DNA from: Qingshengfaniella alkalisoli
GTDB taxonomy: Bacteria; Pseudomonadota; Alphaproteobacteria; Rhodobacterales; Rhodobacteraceae
Length of the DNA stretch: 64,000 nucleotides
Direction of reading: 5' to 3'
Assembly: GCF_007855645.1 (NCBI RefSeq)
Contig: NZ_CP042261.1
Location: forward strand, 1,344,501 to 1,408,500
The notes below the pieces were generated by a model. That model had not been told where the DNA came from and did no database searches. It was given only the letters and a program-made list of their open reading frames with translations. Below, piece after piece: positions 55,155 through 64,000 of the stretch; position 1 is the first letter of the stretch, and the number at the start of each line of letters is the position of its first letter. Position numbers and translations under genes: made by a program.

Positions 55155-58100
55155 TCAAACTTCGTAGACCACGTTGGATTGAAGCTCCTCGTCGAGGGTT
55201 TGATCCGGCGTCGAACTGCCCCAGTCTCCGGTTTCATTGCTGCCGCCCTCCGCCGCAGCCGGAGTTTGAGAGTCCTCTTCCGGCAGTTGATCGATCAGCG
55301 CATCTGCGCCTGAGCCGGCATCCGCGTCCGAGATGAGCACATCCTCCAGAATGATGGAGTCCGCGGGCGATCCCGGTTCGGTTTCATCAGGCATCGCATC
55401 CGCATCGAGTGCCACCAGACCGAAACTTTCCGTGGTGCTGGAGAAAGAGAGAAGCGACGGTGCAGAAACCTCGTCAGAGGCCACAGAGAAGCCCTCGACT
55501 GGCGGCGTTACTCCGGCACCGTCGACCACCAGCGTTACCTCGCTGCCGCCGCTGGTTCCCGTATAGCTGCCGTCGCCGTTATCGTTCCAGTCACCGGCCA
55601 GGGTCAGGTTGTCCTCCGCCGATCCTGCAATCGTTAGATGATTGCTGCCACTGGTCATGTTCAGCACATGCTCGACCGTCAGGTCGGTGATGCTGTTGGC
55701 CCCGGCGATGCCCATCTCGAGCACCTCGATATTGCTCAGGCTGCTCTGGAGATCATCGCCCGTCAGGCTTTCACCCTGGCGCAGGTTCACCGTGTCATCG
55801 CCGCTTCGCCCGTCGATCGAAAGGCCGGTCCACAGCAGGTCGTCATCTCCCGTGCTCGTCTGCTGGACTCCGATGTTGAGCGTGACGGTGCTCTCCGCGT
55901 CTGCCGAGACATCCGCCCCGTCCACGGTCCGCGCCGTCACCGCGACTTGCACGCCGTCCGTGGTGGCGTCGGTGTCCGCAATCGCGTTCGCCGCTTGCCG
56001 GAAGCCGAGCGCATCCACGTCGGATTGGCTCAGTCCCTCGACGGTGTAGGTATCCGTCCCCGCGTCGTAGTTCACGCCACCTGTCAGGAGCTCGCCGCCG
56101 ACATAGAAGGACGCGTATTGCCCCAGCCCGGTCAGTTCCAGTGTCACGGTCTCGACGCTGGCGTCAGGCGCCGCCGTCTGCGATGCATCGACGGAGTCCG
56201 CCATCGACGCGTTGAGGTTCAGCGGTACGATAGTTCCTTCACGCCCGAATGAATTGGTGGGCGTCAGTTCAATCCCGTTGGCAACGGGTGTCACGGTAAC
56301 AGGATCGAGTTCCAGAACATCGACACGGCTTTCCGACAGTTCGGTTTCGCCCGAGGTGACCGTCAGTTCCAGATCCTCAAGCGTTCCGCTCCAGTGCTTG
56401 GGCGGGAGAATCCCTATATAGGCCGGCAACGACTCACCGTTCGAGGCAACGATCCACGTATTCAGACCATCGGTTCCTCCGGCATTGCTGCTCATGTCGG
56501 CTGCGCTCGCATCGCCCACGCTGTCGCCGGTGTAGAGCAGGAAACCATCGGGAAGGTTCGACAACAGCACGCTGGTGATCTGCTCCGACCCGTCGCTGTC
56601 GTTGAGATCCAGACCCAAATCGAGTTCGATCAGCGAGTCGCTGCTCGTATCCGCAGCCTCCTCACCGGTGACCGGGGCCGGATCGGTGAACGCCACACCG
56701 TCATTGCTGATCGACACCGGCAGTGTAGCGGAACCCTCAGAGGTCACCGCCTCTGCCGCGCCCGTTTCGGTGTTCCGCACCCAGGCATCGACCGTAACGT
56801 CGCCGGCCACCATTTCATCGGGTGTGAAGACCAGGTCGGACGGAACACCCATCTCGGTATCCGAGATGACGTAATAGGTGCCATCCGGAATCCCTTCGAC
56901 TCCGGTGATCTCCTCGGATGGAATCTCCACTCCGTCGAGGGTCAGCGTGCCCTCGCCCAGCCCGTTGGAGCCACCGATCTGAAGATAGAGATCCCCGTTC
57001 TCGATGGACCCCGCGGCACCGTCCGCGATGTTGCTCACTGTCACGGTCAACGGGATCTCGCTGTCCGTTTCGGTCAGTTCACCATCGGCATCCGTATCGC
57101 CCAGAACGATCGAGACATCCGCCGGATCGGCAACCGGAACAACCGGGATTTCCGGCACCACATTCTCCGAAACCGACTGCGAACCACCGGGAACGGCCGT
57201 GGTCAGCGTTGCGTCGAAAGAGAAAGCGTCACCAAGATTGTTGTCGTTACCATCGCCTGCCGGCGTGATCACGATACTGTCCATCAACGCGCCGAGTTGC
57301 GCCTGAACGGCGGCCGCATCATCGCCCGGATTTGTCGTGACCGACGCGGTCCAGACCTCCTGGCCATCGACCGTGGTGCGCACCATTCCGGAAATCGATG
57401 TTCCGGGCGGAACATCACTGAGCGTGATCGTCAGGATGCTTGGATCCGTGCCCTGCGCCGTCACCTGCCCATTGATCATCTCGGACAACATGAAGCTGGT
57501 ATCTTCGGTCGCCGCCTGATCGGTATAATCCCACGCATCGATCGAAGGTGGATTGCCGGGATCGCCGGACTCGAAATCCGTGTTCAGCGTCCACTCCGTG
57601 CTGTCAGACAGCACTTCGGTTCCGGGCGTCACCTGATCGCCGCGATCCTGTGTCTGGACGGTCATGGAGATGACTTCGTCCGTGACACCTGCGGCACCAC
57701 TGCCGACCGTGAAAACGACGGGCAGGTCGATACCACCCGCATCGTTGACCGGCAATGCATCGGCGCCATCGTAGATCAGGAGCCAGTTGCCGCCGCCCAT
57801 CGCCTGTGCATCGTCGACTGTCACGCCCTCCGGCACATTCTCGATGAGAACGCGCACCACGTGCTCGCTGCCGTCGCTGTCGGGCGTGGCGACGTTCAGG
57901 TTGACGGTCACCTTCTCTCCGGCTGTATCGACGCTTACAGTGTTGTCCGTCACCTCGGCATCGCCGTCGCTGGAAATACCGCCGATCGAGAGATCGGGCT
58001 GATCCGTCACAGGTGTAGCGCTCAACTCGAAACGGCCAGCGACCCAGTCTCCGGTCACCTCGGACACGCTGCCGTCGCCCGGATCTGTTACCTGGTAGAG

Positions 58101-61100
58101 CAGATCGAACCCGCCCAGGTCACCGTCCAGATGCTCCGAGCCTTGGGCCGAAAGCTGTTCGGCCTGCGCTGCGGTCAGTTCGTAGTAGGTGACGCCGCCC
58201 TCGGTGACCGTGTTCAGGCCGGATTCGGACAGTGCCACTTCGGAACCCGGTTCACCGATGAACAGCGTGAAGTTCCCGTCATCCGCATCATCCACGCTGA
58301 TCCGGAGCCCGGAAAGCACCTCGTCGGTATCGCCGTTCTGATGCACGATCCCGACACCAAGCGGCTGGATCGTGTCCTCGGTCAGCGTCGCACTGCTCGT
58401 CAGCGCCGCCTCGGGCGACGGTGTCACGCTGAAACTCACCTCTTCGCTGGTGCCGGTCAGCGAGGAGCCATCGTTCTCGGTCGTCACCGGGGTCACGCTG
58501 AAGTCAACCGTTCCGCTGAAGTTCTCCGGAACCGTGATCTCGGCGGTCGCGAGTTGCGCTTCGGTCAGCACCCAGACCCGGTCTGCGCCGGTCACCTCCG
58601 GCGTTGTCAGCGCCCGGCCATCCGGCAGGTCGAAGCCTTCGGGCAAGCCCGTCACCCGGAGCGTCAGCGCTTCGGACCCGTCATTGTCCTGCCGGTCCAC
58701 GGCAAGCAGATCGGCGATCATGACGCTGTCGGCGCCACCGTCCAGATCGGCCTCGACGTAGTTCTGTGGAGTCGCGGTCACGTCGGCAGCGTCCGCGACG
58801 CCCCGGACCTCGACATCCATCTCCAGGCTGATCGGATCAGACGTATCCTCGATCAGCCCGTCATCGGTTTCCAGCCTGTCGACCGATTGCGCCGTGACAT
58901 TCAGCGTGAAGTCATCGTTGCTGTCTTCCGGAGGTCGCAGGGTCATATCAGCCTGGGGATCGAAATCCGTCAGGGTGACGCTGCCGCTGCTGGTGTCCAG
59001 CACCGTGCCGTCATAGGTCAGCACCGCACCGGGCGGAATAGCGTCGATGGTCACGTCGAAGGTTTCGGACGGGTCGGAACTGGTCGGGCGGATATTCAGG
59101 GGAATATCAGCATCCTCCGGCCCCTGCGTTCGCGCGGCGAGGCTCAGCGTCACCTCGTCCGCCTGCGGCGCAACCACGAGATTGGTCAGGAAGGCCTCGC
59201 CGCTGACGGTCTCCGAGTTGTCGTCGCCGCCAATCGCGCCGTCATCGTCATAGTCGACGGTATAGGCCTGAACCCGGATATTGAACTGACCCGAGAAGTT
59301 GTCCGCGGCCCGGAATTCCAGCGTGTCCAGCGCGGACATGGGCACGTCGATTGCCGTTCCATCAAAGACAGCTTCCATGGCGGTCCCGTCTTCCACCCAG
59401 CGGAACCGCGAGCCGATGGCATCCTCAGGATTGCCGTCGCCGTTGATCAGTTCCGGCGTCAGGCGGGCATAGGTCACCTCGCTGTCGTCCTGGTTGGACC
59501 ACCCCGCCGCCAGATCGAAGCCATCGCTATTGATGTCGAACCACGCATCTTCCGTCCCGGCAGACGGGTACTCGAAACCCGGTGTCATCGTCAGGTCGTC
59601 GGTCCCGTCGCCGTCGGTATCGGTGCCGACGGTTTCGGGCGTCTCGTTGACCGTCACGACAAGCTCGTGCTGCGTCGTGGTCGTATCGGTCACCGTCGCC
59701 CCATTGACGATGCTCTCGTCAGCGGCAGTCACGTCGAGCGTCAGCGTCGCGTCGCTGCTGTCGTGGGCAGGCGGAGTGATCGTGAAATCGTCCAGATAAG
59801 CCTCGCGCTCGGCCTCGGTTCCCGCCGTGAAAGCGATCGTGTAGGTCGAACCCGTCTGTCCCGCTGTTGCACCCGCAAGCGCATCATCCGGAGCCGTCAC
59901 GGTCCAGCCGGCCGGCACCTCGAAGGAGACTTCGGTGATGACCTCGGAGCCGCCCGTCGATGCATCTTCACTGGTGTCCGTCAGGCTCACGCCCGCCAGG
60001 AAGGCGATGGCGGTGTCCTCCTCGCCCTCCGCGCCTTCGACCGCCACGTCGTCGGCCACGGGCGCAACATGCAGGTTCAACGTGACACTGTTGTCGCTTG
60101 TATCCGCCTCGGCGATACCGTCGACCTCGCCCGGCACGACCGTGGAGCCATCCAGGTAACCGTCGGCGTCCTTATCCTGGGCGTTGAGCGTGACGGTGAT
60201 ACCGTTCAGATCGCCGCTGAAATTTGCCGTGCCGCCAATATTTATCGCGGGGAAGGCCGATGCGTCCGTGCCCAGTCCCGGCGCCGAAACCGTGAAACCC
60301 TCGCCTGCCGCCACCGTTTGGCCATTCACGACGATATCGACGCCCGAACCATTCTGGATGGTGATCGACCGCAATTCGCTGCCGTCCAGATCGTCGAAAC
60401 TTGTCAGCAGCATTTCGGACAGATCGACCGACATATCCTCGTCCAGCGCAATGTCGGCCTCGGTGTTTCCGCCAGTGCCTCCATAGGTGATCTCGTCGGC
60501 GTTCTCGACCGCGGCGGCATCGACCGTGCTATCGAACACCATCGCTGCCGGATCGGTCACCGCCTGCACGTGGACGGTCACCGTCTCGTTGCTGGTGGCG
60601 CCCGGAACATCTGGCAGGGTGTTTCCGCTCCCGTCCACCTCGTAGCTCGTGACGCTGTAGGTTACATCGAAGTTGTCCGAGTCGTGTTCGGGCGGCAGCA
60701 CCTCCAGCGCCTCGAACTCGTCGCTGGTCATGCTGATCGCGCCCGTGGCGTCCGCCACAGTCAGGCCGGGGTCGGTCAGCGTGATCGTCACCTCGCCGCT
60801 ATCGTCAACGGTCACCGACCCGCTGCCCCAGCTCAGCTCCGCCCCCTCTGGCAGCCCGGAAAGCGTGATGGCCCCGATGCGTTCCGGGGTGGGATTGTTG
60901 CCCGCACCCGTTCCGTCATCGACCACGACCGGCGCAGTCAGGCCCAATGCCACCGCGGTGTCCTCCAGCGTGCCGACATCTGCGGCGTCCGCATCAATCG
61001 TTGGCGCATCCGAAACCGGCGTCACATCCACTGTCACGTCGACGGTCGCGTCTGTTCCGTCATCTTCGGTACGAACCTGATAAGTTTCCTGGCCGCTGAA

Positions 61101-64000
61101 TTGCGGGTCCGGCACGTAGTCGAGTTCGCCATCGGCGCTGATGGTCACGGTGCCATTGGCGGTGTTGTAGATCGTGCCACCGGAGCCGTCAGAATCGCCG
61201 GTCAGTTCGACGCCGTTCTGCCAGATCACGGTGTTGTCGGCCGTCGCGTCGGCCGAGATGTTGGCGGTGAACCCTTCGCTGTCCTCGTCCACGGTGCGCG
61301 CCAGCGTTGCCCCGACCGCATCGTCGGCAATGGTCACGCTGAAATCGGTCGTATCGGTGTCGCCGTCGCTGTCGGTTACCTCTGTGCCAAAAGTCAGGTC
61401 CAGACTTTCCTCGCCGTCGTGATCAAGCGGCCCCAACAGCTCGAAAGAGTAGCCCGCGTCTGCCGAGGTCGGATCGGTAACTGTCACAATAAAGACCGGA
61501 TCACCGCCGTTGACCGTGTAGGCCGTAAGCGTGTGCCCATCCGTCGACAGCTCGTAGCGTAGATCGTCGCCGCCGGATGACAGTCCGTCGGGCGCGCTAT
61601 CGGTCGTCAGCTTGACGTCCAGCGTGTCCTGCCCCGCACTCAGGTTCAGCGAGCCGTCGACCACCGTCTGAGGTGCGTCCGGGTTGCTGCCTGTCGCCAG
61701 GTTTGCCTCGTCGACGGTCCCGTCTTCCGGCGCCCTGAAGGCGGGGGCCGTATCGGTAACCGTAATGGCCTGCGTCGCCGAACCGGCGGAAATGTCGCCA
61801 TCTGCGTCGATGACGGTATAGCTGAAATCGTCGCTCAGGTCGGTATCGTTGGCAGGCTGTGCGTGCTCCACCGTCGCCAGCGGCGTGTAGGTCCAGGTGC
61901 CGTCGCTTTCTACTGTCAGCTCTCCGTATTGCGTCTCGACGGTTTCGGACCCGCCTTCCGGGATCTGCACCGAGACGTCCGCACCGGAGCGGTCGGTATA
62001 GCCAACCTCGTGCACGCGGCCGCCATCGGCGCCAAGCGTGTCATTCGCCAACAGGTTCGTCCCGCCGCTTGCCGAGCCGACTGCGCCGCCGCCCTCAGCT
62101 ACGGTCACGGCGGTATCGTCCTGCGGGACCTGAGGTGCGTCGTCCTCCACGGCAGCGGTCAGGCTATCCACCCGGATATCGCCGTCGGTTTCAACCACGG
62201 CGATCTGGATCGACTCGTGGATGCGGTCATTGGCGACACTATCACTGTGCTCGTCCGAATTCTCAGACAGCGCATAGGTATAGCTGATGACGCCCGTCTC
62301 GGCGTCATATCCCGTGATCGTGAGTGTCCCATAGTCCGTGGGGATGTCCACCGGCGTGGTCCCCGTACCTTCGAGTTGCAGCGCGGTCAGTTCGGTTCCG
62401 CCACTCAGTGTGCCACCGGAAACGGTACCACCGATGACGATGCTCGAAAGCGTCGACAGGCCGGGCGCAATCGTGAAGGTAGAGGCCGTCGCATCGGTAT
62501 CCGAGCCGGCGTCCGAGCCGTCGGGCAGCCCCGCCTCTTCGACAACGATGTCTTCCAGTTCCCCGTCGACCGCATCGGCGACGGTCAGGCCGGTCACCGT
62601 GCGATCATCCGTGCTCGTGTTCCCGTATTCGTCGACCGCCTCCGCCGAGATCTCGGTGTCATCCTCGCCCAGCGGGCCCGGCAAGGTGACGCTCCAGGTG
62701 CCGTCAGGCTGAACCTCTGCAGTATAGCTGGACCCGTCGACATCGAGTGTGACTTCGGCACCCGGCTCGCCGGTTCCGGTCACGGTTGGTGGCTCACCGT
62801 CAACAACCAGAACCGGATCGATCTCAACGGTGGTCACGGTGTCCTTGAAGATCGTGTCGGTCGTCGTGGCCGTGTTGCCCGACGCATCCTCGATATCGGC
62901 GGTGACCGTCAGATCACCATCAGATAGCCCGCTGAGATCCGCCGTCGTCGTGTAGGAACCATCCGCTTGCACAGTGATACTGTCAACCGGCACGGTCACC
63001 TCGTTGGTCCCGTCGCTGATCACGAGGGACGTGACGGTGCCGCCGGGGGCCGCGTGGCCACTGATGGCGACCTCTGTCAGCTCATCAACCGACGACAGAA
63101 CGTCATCGGGCGTCGTCGCGTCATCGGGGCTGGCATCGTCGGTGATATCCACGCCGACGATATTGATGACCCAGTTCCCGGTCGCCGTCGCATTGGGCGC
63201 GCCGCTGCCGTCATCGACAGTATAGGGCAGCGAGATTTCCCCCGATGCGCCCGGCCCCGGCGCAAAGGTAAGCTGACCGCTGCCGTTCAGCGTGACCGTT
63301 CCGCGATCGTCGCTGAGGACCACCGGGGCGCCCACGGCGATTGGTTGGCCGTCGACAGATGTAACCGTCAGTCCGGCGGTTTCGCCGTCATCGTCATCGC
63401 TGTCATTGGCGAGCACATCCATGACCGCGTCGTCGCCCGGCGCGATGAGCGACGCTTCATCGCCGGTCACCGGCTGGTCGTTGGTACCGGTGAGGGTCAC
63501 CTCGACCGTCTCGGTCGCCGTATCCCCAGAGGAATCCGTGACCGTCACGTCATAGTGTTGTGTCAGCGTCTCACCTTCGCCCAGACCGTCCAGCACGCTG
63601 TCGTTGACCGTGAAGGTCCAGTCGATCTGGCCGGTGTCCGAGTCGACTTCCGTTGTGGTGAAAGTGCCGAGATAGTCGGTACCCGCTTCCGTCACGTCGA
63701 CCGTATGCGTATCCGAACCGTCGGGGTCGATCACGGTGATCGTACCCGTCTGGCTGTGATCCTCCGCGTTCTCCCCGGCCGCACCGTCTGCGGTCTCGGT
63801 GACAGACGCATCGAGATCCGAGCCGGGCGAGATCGTCAGTCCATCGTTCTCGCCGGTGATGGTGATTGTCACCACCTGTTCGTCATAGCCGCCGGCGCTG
63901 TCGGTCACCCGTACGGTGATTTCGTCGAGCACGGACTCGTCTTCGGCAAGGGCCTGGACTTCGGGCGAGCTGTTGTCGAGTTCGTAGCGCCATTCGCCGG
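55155..64000 (-). CDS. Giant VCBS/cadherin-like repeat adhesin (N-terminus beyond the right edge)
   Basis: About 2948 residues are visible; the frame is open through the edge (GEWRYELDNSSPEVQALAED precedes the nominal start), so this is the 3' part of a larger gene. The first part has VCBS-type repeats (ELDNSS..., VTVTDSSGDTATETVEVTLT, GTND) and Ig/cadherin-like units follow for the entire length, extremely rich in Asp, Gly, Thr and Ser with no Cys seen and few Lys. I see no GGxGxD RTX nonapeptides. The C-terminal 240 residues (DDLLWTGLSIDGRSGDDTVN onward to QSNVVYEV) look like a secretion module. Probably a biofilm/surface adhesin exported by the next genes. Confidence 0.9.
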   Translation of the reverse strand, partial: GEWRYELDNSSPEVQALAEDESVLDEITVRVTDSAGGYDEQVVTITITGENDGLTISPGSDLDASVTETADGAAGENAEDHSQTGTITVIDPDGSDTHTVDVTEAGTDYLGTFTTTEVDSDTGQIDWTFTVNDSVLDGLGEGETLTQHYDVTVTDSSGDTATETVEVTLTGTNDQPVTGDEASLIAPGDDAVMDVLANDSDDDDGETAGLTVTSVDGQPIAVGAPVVLSDDRGTVTLNGSGQLTFAPGPGASGEISLPYTVDDGSGAPNATATGNWVINIVGVDITDDASPDDATTPDDVLSSVDELTEVAISGHAAPGGTVTSLVISDGTNEVTVPVDSITVQADGSYTTTADLSGLSDGDLTVTADIEDASGNTATTTDTIFKDTVTTVEIDPVLVVDGEPPTVTGTGEPGAEVTLDVDGSSYTAEVQPDGTWSVTLPGPLGEDDTEISAEAVDEYGNTSTDDRTVTGLTVADAVDGELEDIVVEEAGLPDGSDAGSDTDATASTFTIAPGLSTLSSIVIGGTVSGGTLSGGTELTALQLEGTGTTPVDIPTDYGTLTITGYDAETGVISYTYALSENSDEHSDSVANDRIHESIQIAVVETDGDIRVDSLTAAVEDDAPQVPQDDTAVTVAEGGGAVGSASGGTNLLANDTLGADGGRVHEVGYTDRSGADVSVQIPEGGSETVETQYGELTVESDGTWTYTPLATVEHAQPANDTDLSDDFSYTVIDADGDISAGSATQAITVTDTAPAFRAPEDGTVDEANLATGSNPDAPQTVVDGSLNLSAGQDTLDVKLTTDSAPDGLSSGGDDLRYELSTDGHTLTAYTVNGGDPVFIVTVTDPTSADAGYSFELLGPLDHDGEESLDLTFGTEVTDSDGDTDTTDFSVTIADDAVGATLARTVDEDSEGFTANISADATADNTVIWQNGVELTGDSDGSGGTIYNTANGTVTISADGELDYVPDPQFSGQETYQVRTEDDGTDATVDVTVDVTPVSDAPTIDADAADVGTLEDTAVALGLTAPVVVDDGTGAGNNPTPERIGAITLSGLPEGAELSWGSGSVTVDDSGEVTITLTDPGLTVADATGAISMTSDEFEALEVLPPEHDSDNFDVTYSVTSYEVDGSGNTLPDVPGATSNETVTVHVQAVTDPAAMVFDSTVDAAAVENADEITYGGTGGNTEADIALDEDMSVDLSEMLLTSFDDLDGSELRSITIQNGSGVDIVVNGQTVAAGEGFTVSAPGLGTDASAFPAINIGGTANFSGDLNGITVTLNAQDKDADGYLDGSTVVPGEVDGIAEADTSDNSVTLNLHVAPVADDVAVEGAEGEEDTAIAFLAGVSLTDTSEDASTGGSEVITEVSFEVPAGWTVTAPDDALAGATAGQTGSTYTIAFTAGTEAEREAYLDDFTITPPAHDSSDATLTLDVTAADESIVNGATVTDTTTTQHELVVTVNETPETVGTDTDGDGTDDLTMTPGFEYPSAGTEDAWFDINSDGFDLAAGWSNQDDSEVTYARLTPELINGDGNPEDAIGSRFRWVEDGTAMEAVFDGTAIDVPMSALDTLEFRAADNFSGQFNIRVQAYTVDYDDDGAIGGDDNSETVSGEAFLTNLVVAPQADEVTLSLAARTQGPEDADIPLNIRPTSSDPSETFDVTIDAIPPGAVLTYDGTVLDTSSGSVTLTDFDPQADMTLRPPEDSNDDFTLNVTAQSVDRLETDDGLIEDTSDPISLEMDVEVRGVADAADVTATPQNYVEADLDGGADSVMIADLLAVDRQDNDGSEALTLRVTGLPEGFDLPDGRALTTPEVTGADRVWVLTEAQLATAEITVPENFSGTVDFSVTPVTTENDGSSLTGTSEEVSFSVTPSPEAALTSSATLTEDTIQPLGVGIVHQNGDTDEVLSGLRISVDDADDGNFTLFIGEPGSEVALSESGLNTVTEGGVTYYELTAAQAEQLSAQGSEHLDGDLGGFDLLYQVTDPGDGSVSEVTGDWVAGRFELSATPVTDQPDLSIGGISSDGDAEVTDNTVSVDTAGEKVTVNLNVATPDSDGSEHVVRVLIENVPEGVTVDDAQAMGGGNWLLIYDGADALPVNDAGGIDLPVVFTVGSGAAGVTDEVISMTVQTQDRGDQVTPGTEVLSDSTEWTLNTDFESGDPGNPPSIDAWDYTDQAATEDTSFMLSEMINGQVTAQGTDPSILTITLSDVPPGTSISGMVRTTVDGQEVWTASVTTNPGDDAAAVQAQLGALMDSIVITPAGDGNDNNLGDAFSFDATLTTAVPGGSQSVSENVVPEIPVVPVADPADVSIVLGDTDADGELTETDSEIPLTVTVSNIADGAAGSIENGDLYLQIGGSNGLGEGTLTLDGVEIPSEEITGVEGIPDGTYYVISDTEMGVPSDLVFTPDEMVAGDVTVDAWVRNTETGAAEAVTSEGSATLPVSISNDGVAFTDPAPVTGEEAADTSSDSLIELDLGLDLNDSDGSEQITSVLLSNLPDGFLLYTGDSVGDASAADMSSNAGGTDGLNTWIVASNGESLPAYIGILPPKHWSGTLEDLELTVTSGETELSESRVDVLELDPVTVTPVANGIELTPTNSFGREGTIVPLNLNASMADSVDASQTAAPDASVETVTLELTGLGQYASFYVGGELLTGGVNYDAGTDTYTVEGLSQSDVDALGFRQAANAIADTDATTDGVQVAVTARTVDGADVSADAESTVTLNIGVQQTSTGDDDLLWTGLSIDGRSGDDTVNLRQGESLTGDDLQSSLSNIEVLEMGIAGANSITDLTVEHVLNMTSGSNHLTIAGSAEDNLTLAGDWNDNGDGSYTGTSGGSEVTLVVDGAGVTPPVEGFSVASDEVSAPSLLSFSSTTESFGLVALDADAMPDETEPGSPADSIILEDVLISDADAGSGADALIDQLPEEDSQTPAAAEGGSNETGDWGSSTPDQTLDEELQSNVVYEV

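Noticed and set aside
56394-61562. 1722-codon open frame on the plus strand
   Set aside because: Antisense to the repeat adhesin; arises from the low stop-codon chance in repetitive GC-rich Asp/Gly/Thr coding sequence. Its translation has no family features and no ribosome binding site.
55155-64000. RTX toxin
   Set aside because: No GGxGxD nonapeptide blocks and no toxin or enzyme domain in the visible part; the repeats are VCBS/Ig-like.

Overview
The window reads as chromosome of a marine-type alphaproteobacterium, most likely Rhodobacteraceae (Roseobacter group). The basis is family-level recognition: CckA next to RecA with an alphaproteobacterial SOS box, AlaS, RsmB, UvrB, an NDUFS4-like complex I accessory subunit, TRAP transport and ectoine hydroxylase. 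I ran no searches; all names rest on motifs and remembered family features.

Layout. (1) 1-7706, all minus strand: a cluster with an XRE-type regulator, a TRAP transporter (dctP-dctQ-dctM order), PyrK- and PyrDB-like dihydroorotate dehydrogenase subunits, an M20-type N-carbamoyl amino acid hydrolase and an orotate phosphoribosyltransferase. Together they look like uptake and breakdown (or salvage) of orotate or a related carbamoyl compound. (2) 7789-9955: a wrecked IS5-type transposase containing a hexamer/heptamer minisatellite, an excisionase-like HTH and a tyrosine integrase beside the 3' end of tRNA-Leu(UAG), then tRNA-Thr(UGU). The geometry puts the integrated island to the left, so the pyrimidine cluster may be its cargo. 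(3) 10386-26053: core genes, including a methyltransferase, orphan ectD, a DUF1330 gene, alaS (with a one-base frameshift), recA, cckA, rsmB, a PhnM-like amidohydrolase, a cold shock gene, a glycosyltransferase, uvrB and the NDUFS4-like gene.

(4) 26054-51264: a long accessory region. It opens with a decayed DUF6880 gene and an IS1634-type element, followed by a putative defence locus: an unknown HTH protein with a perfect 418-bp tandem duplication, an SMC/ABC-type ATPase, an Mrr-like nuclease fused to a STAND NTPase, and a frameshifted Fic protein. Then comes a mobile patch with an AAC(3)-I-like acetyltransferase, a tyrosine recombinase, a DUF2332 protein, an APH-like phosphotransferase and an IS91-type element, bracketed by short direct and inverted repeats. 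After that are a sulfotransferase, a HAD phosphatase, a deiodinase-like redox protein with a MarR regulator, HxlR, GNAT and Rrf2 genes, an epoxide-hydrolase-like enzyme, and possible Tn7-like remnants.

(5) 51265-64000, minus strand: a type I secretion operon made of a giant repetitive acidic adhesin (cut by the right edge), a LapB-type ABC transporter, an HlyD-type adaptor and a BamE-like exported protein.

Three genes (alaS, the IS1634 transposase, the Fic gene) are each broken by a single-base shift in or next to a short homopolymer. This could be real decay or sequence error, and the alaS case argues for checking the assembly.
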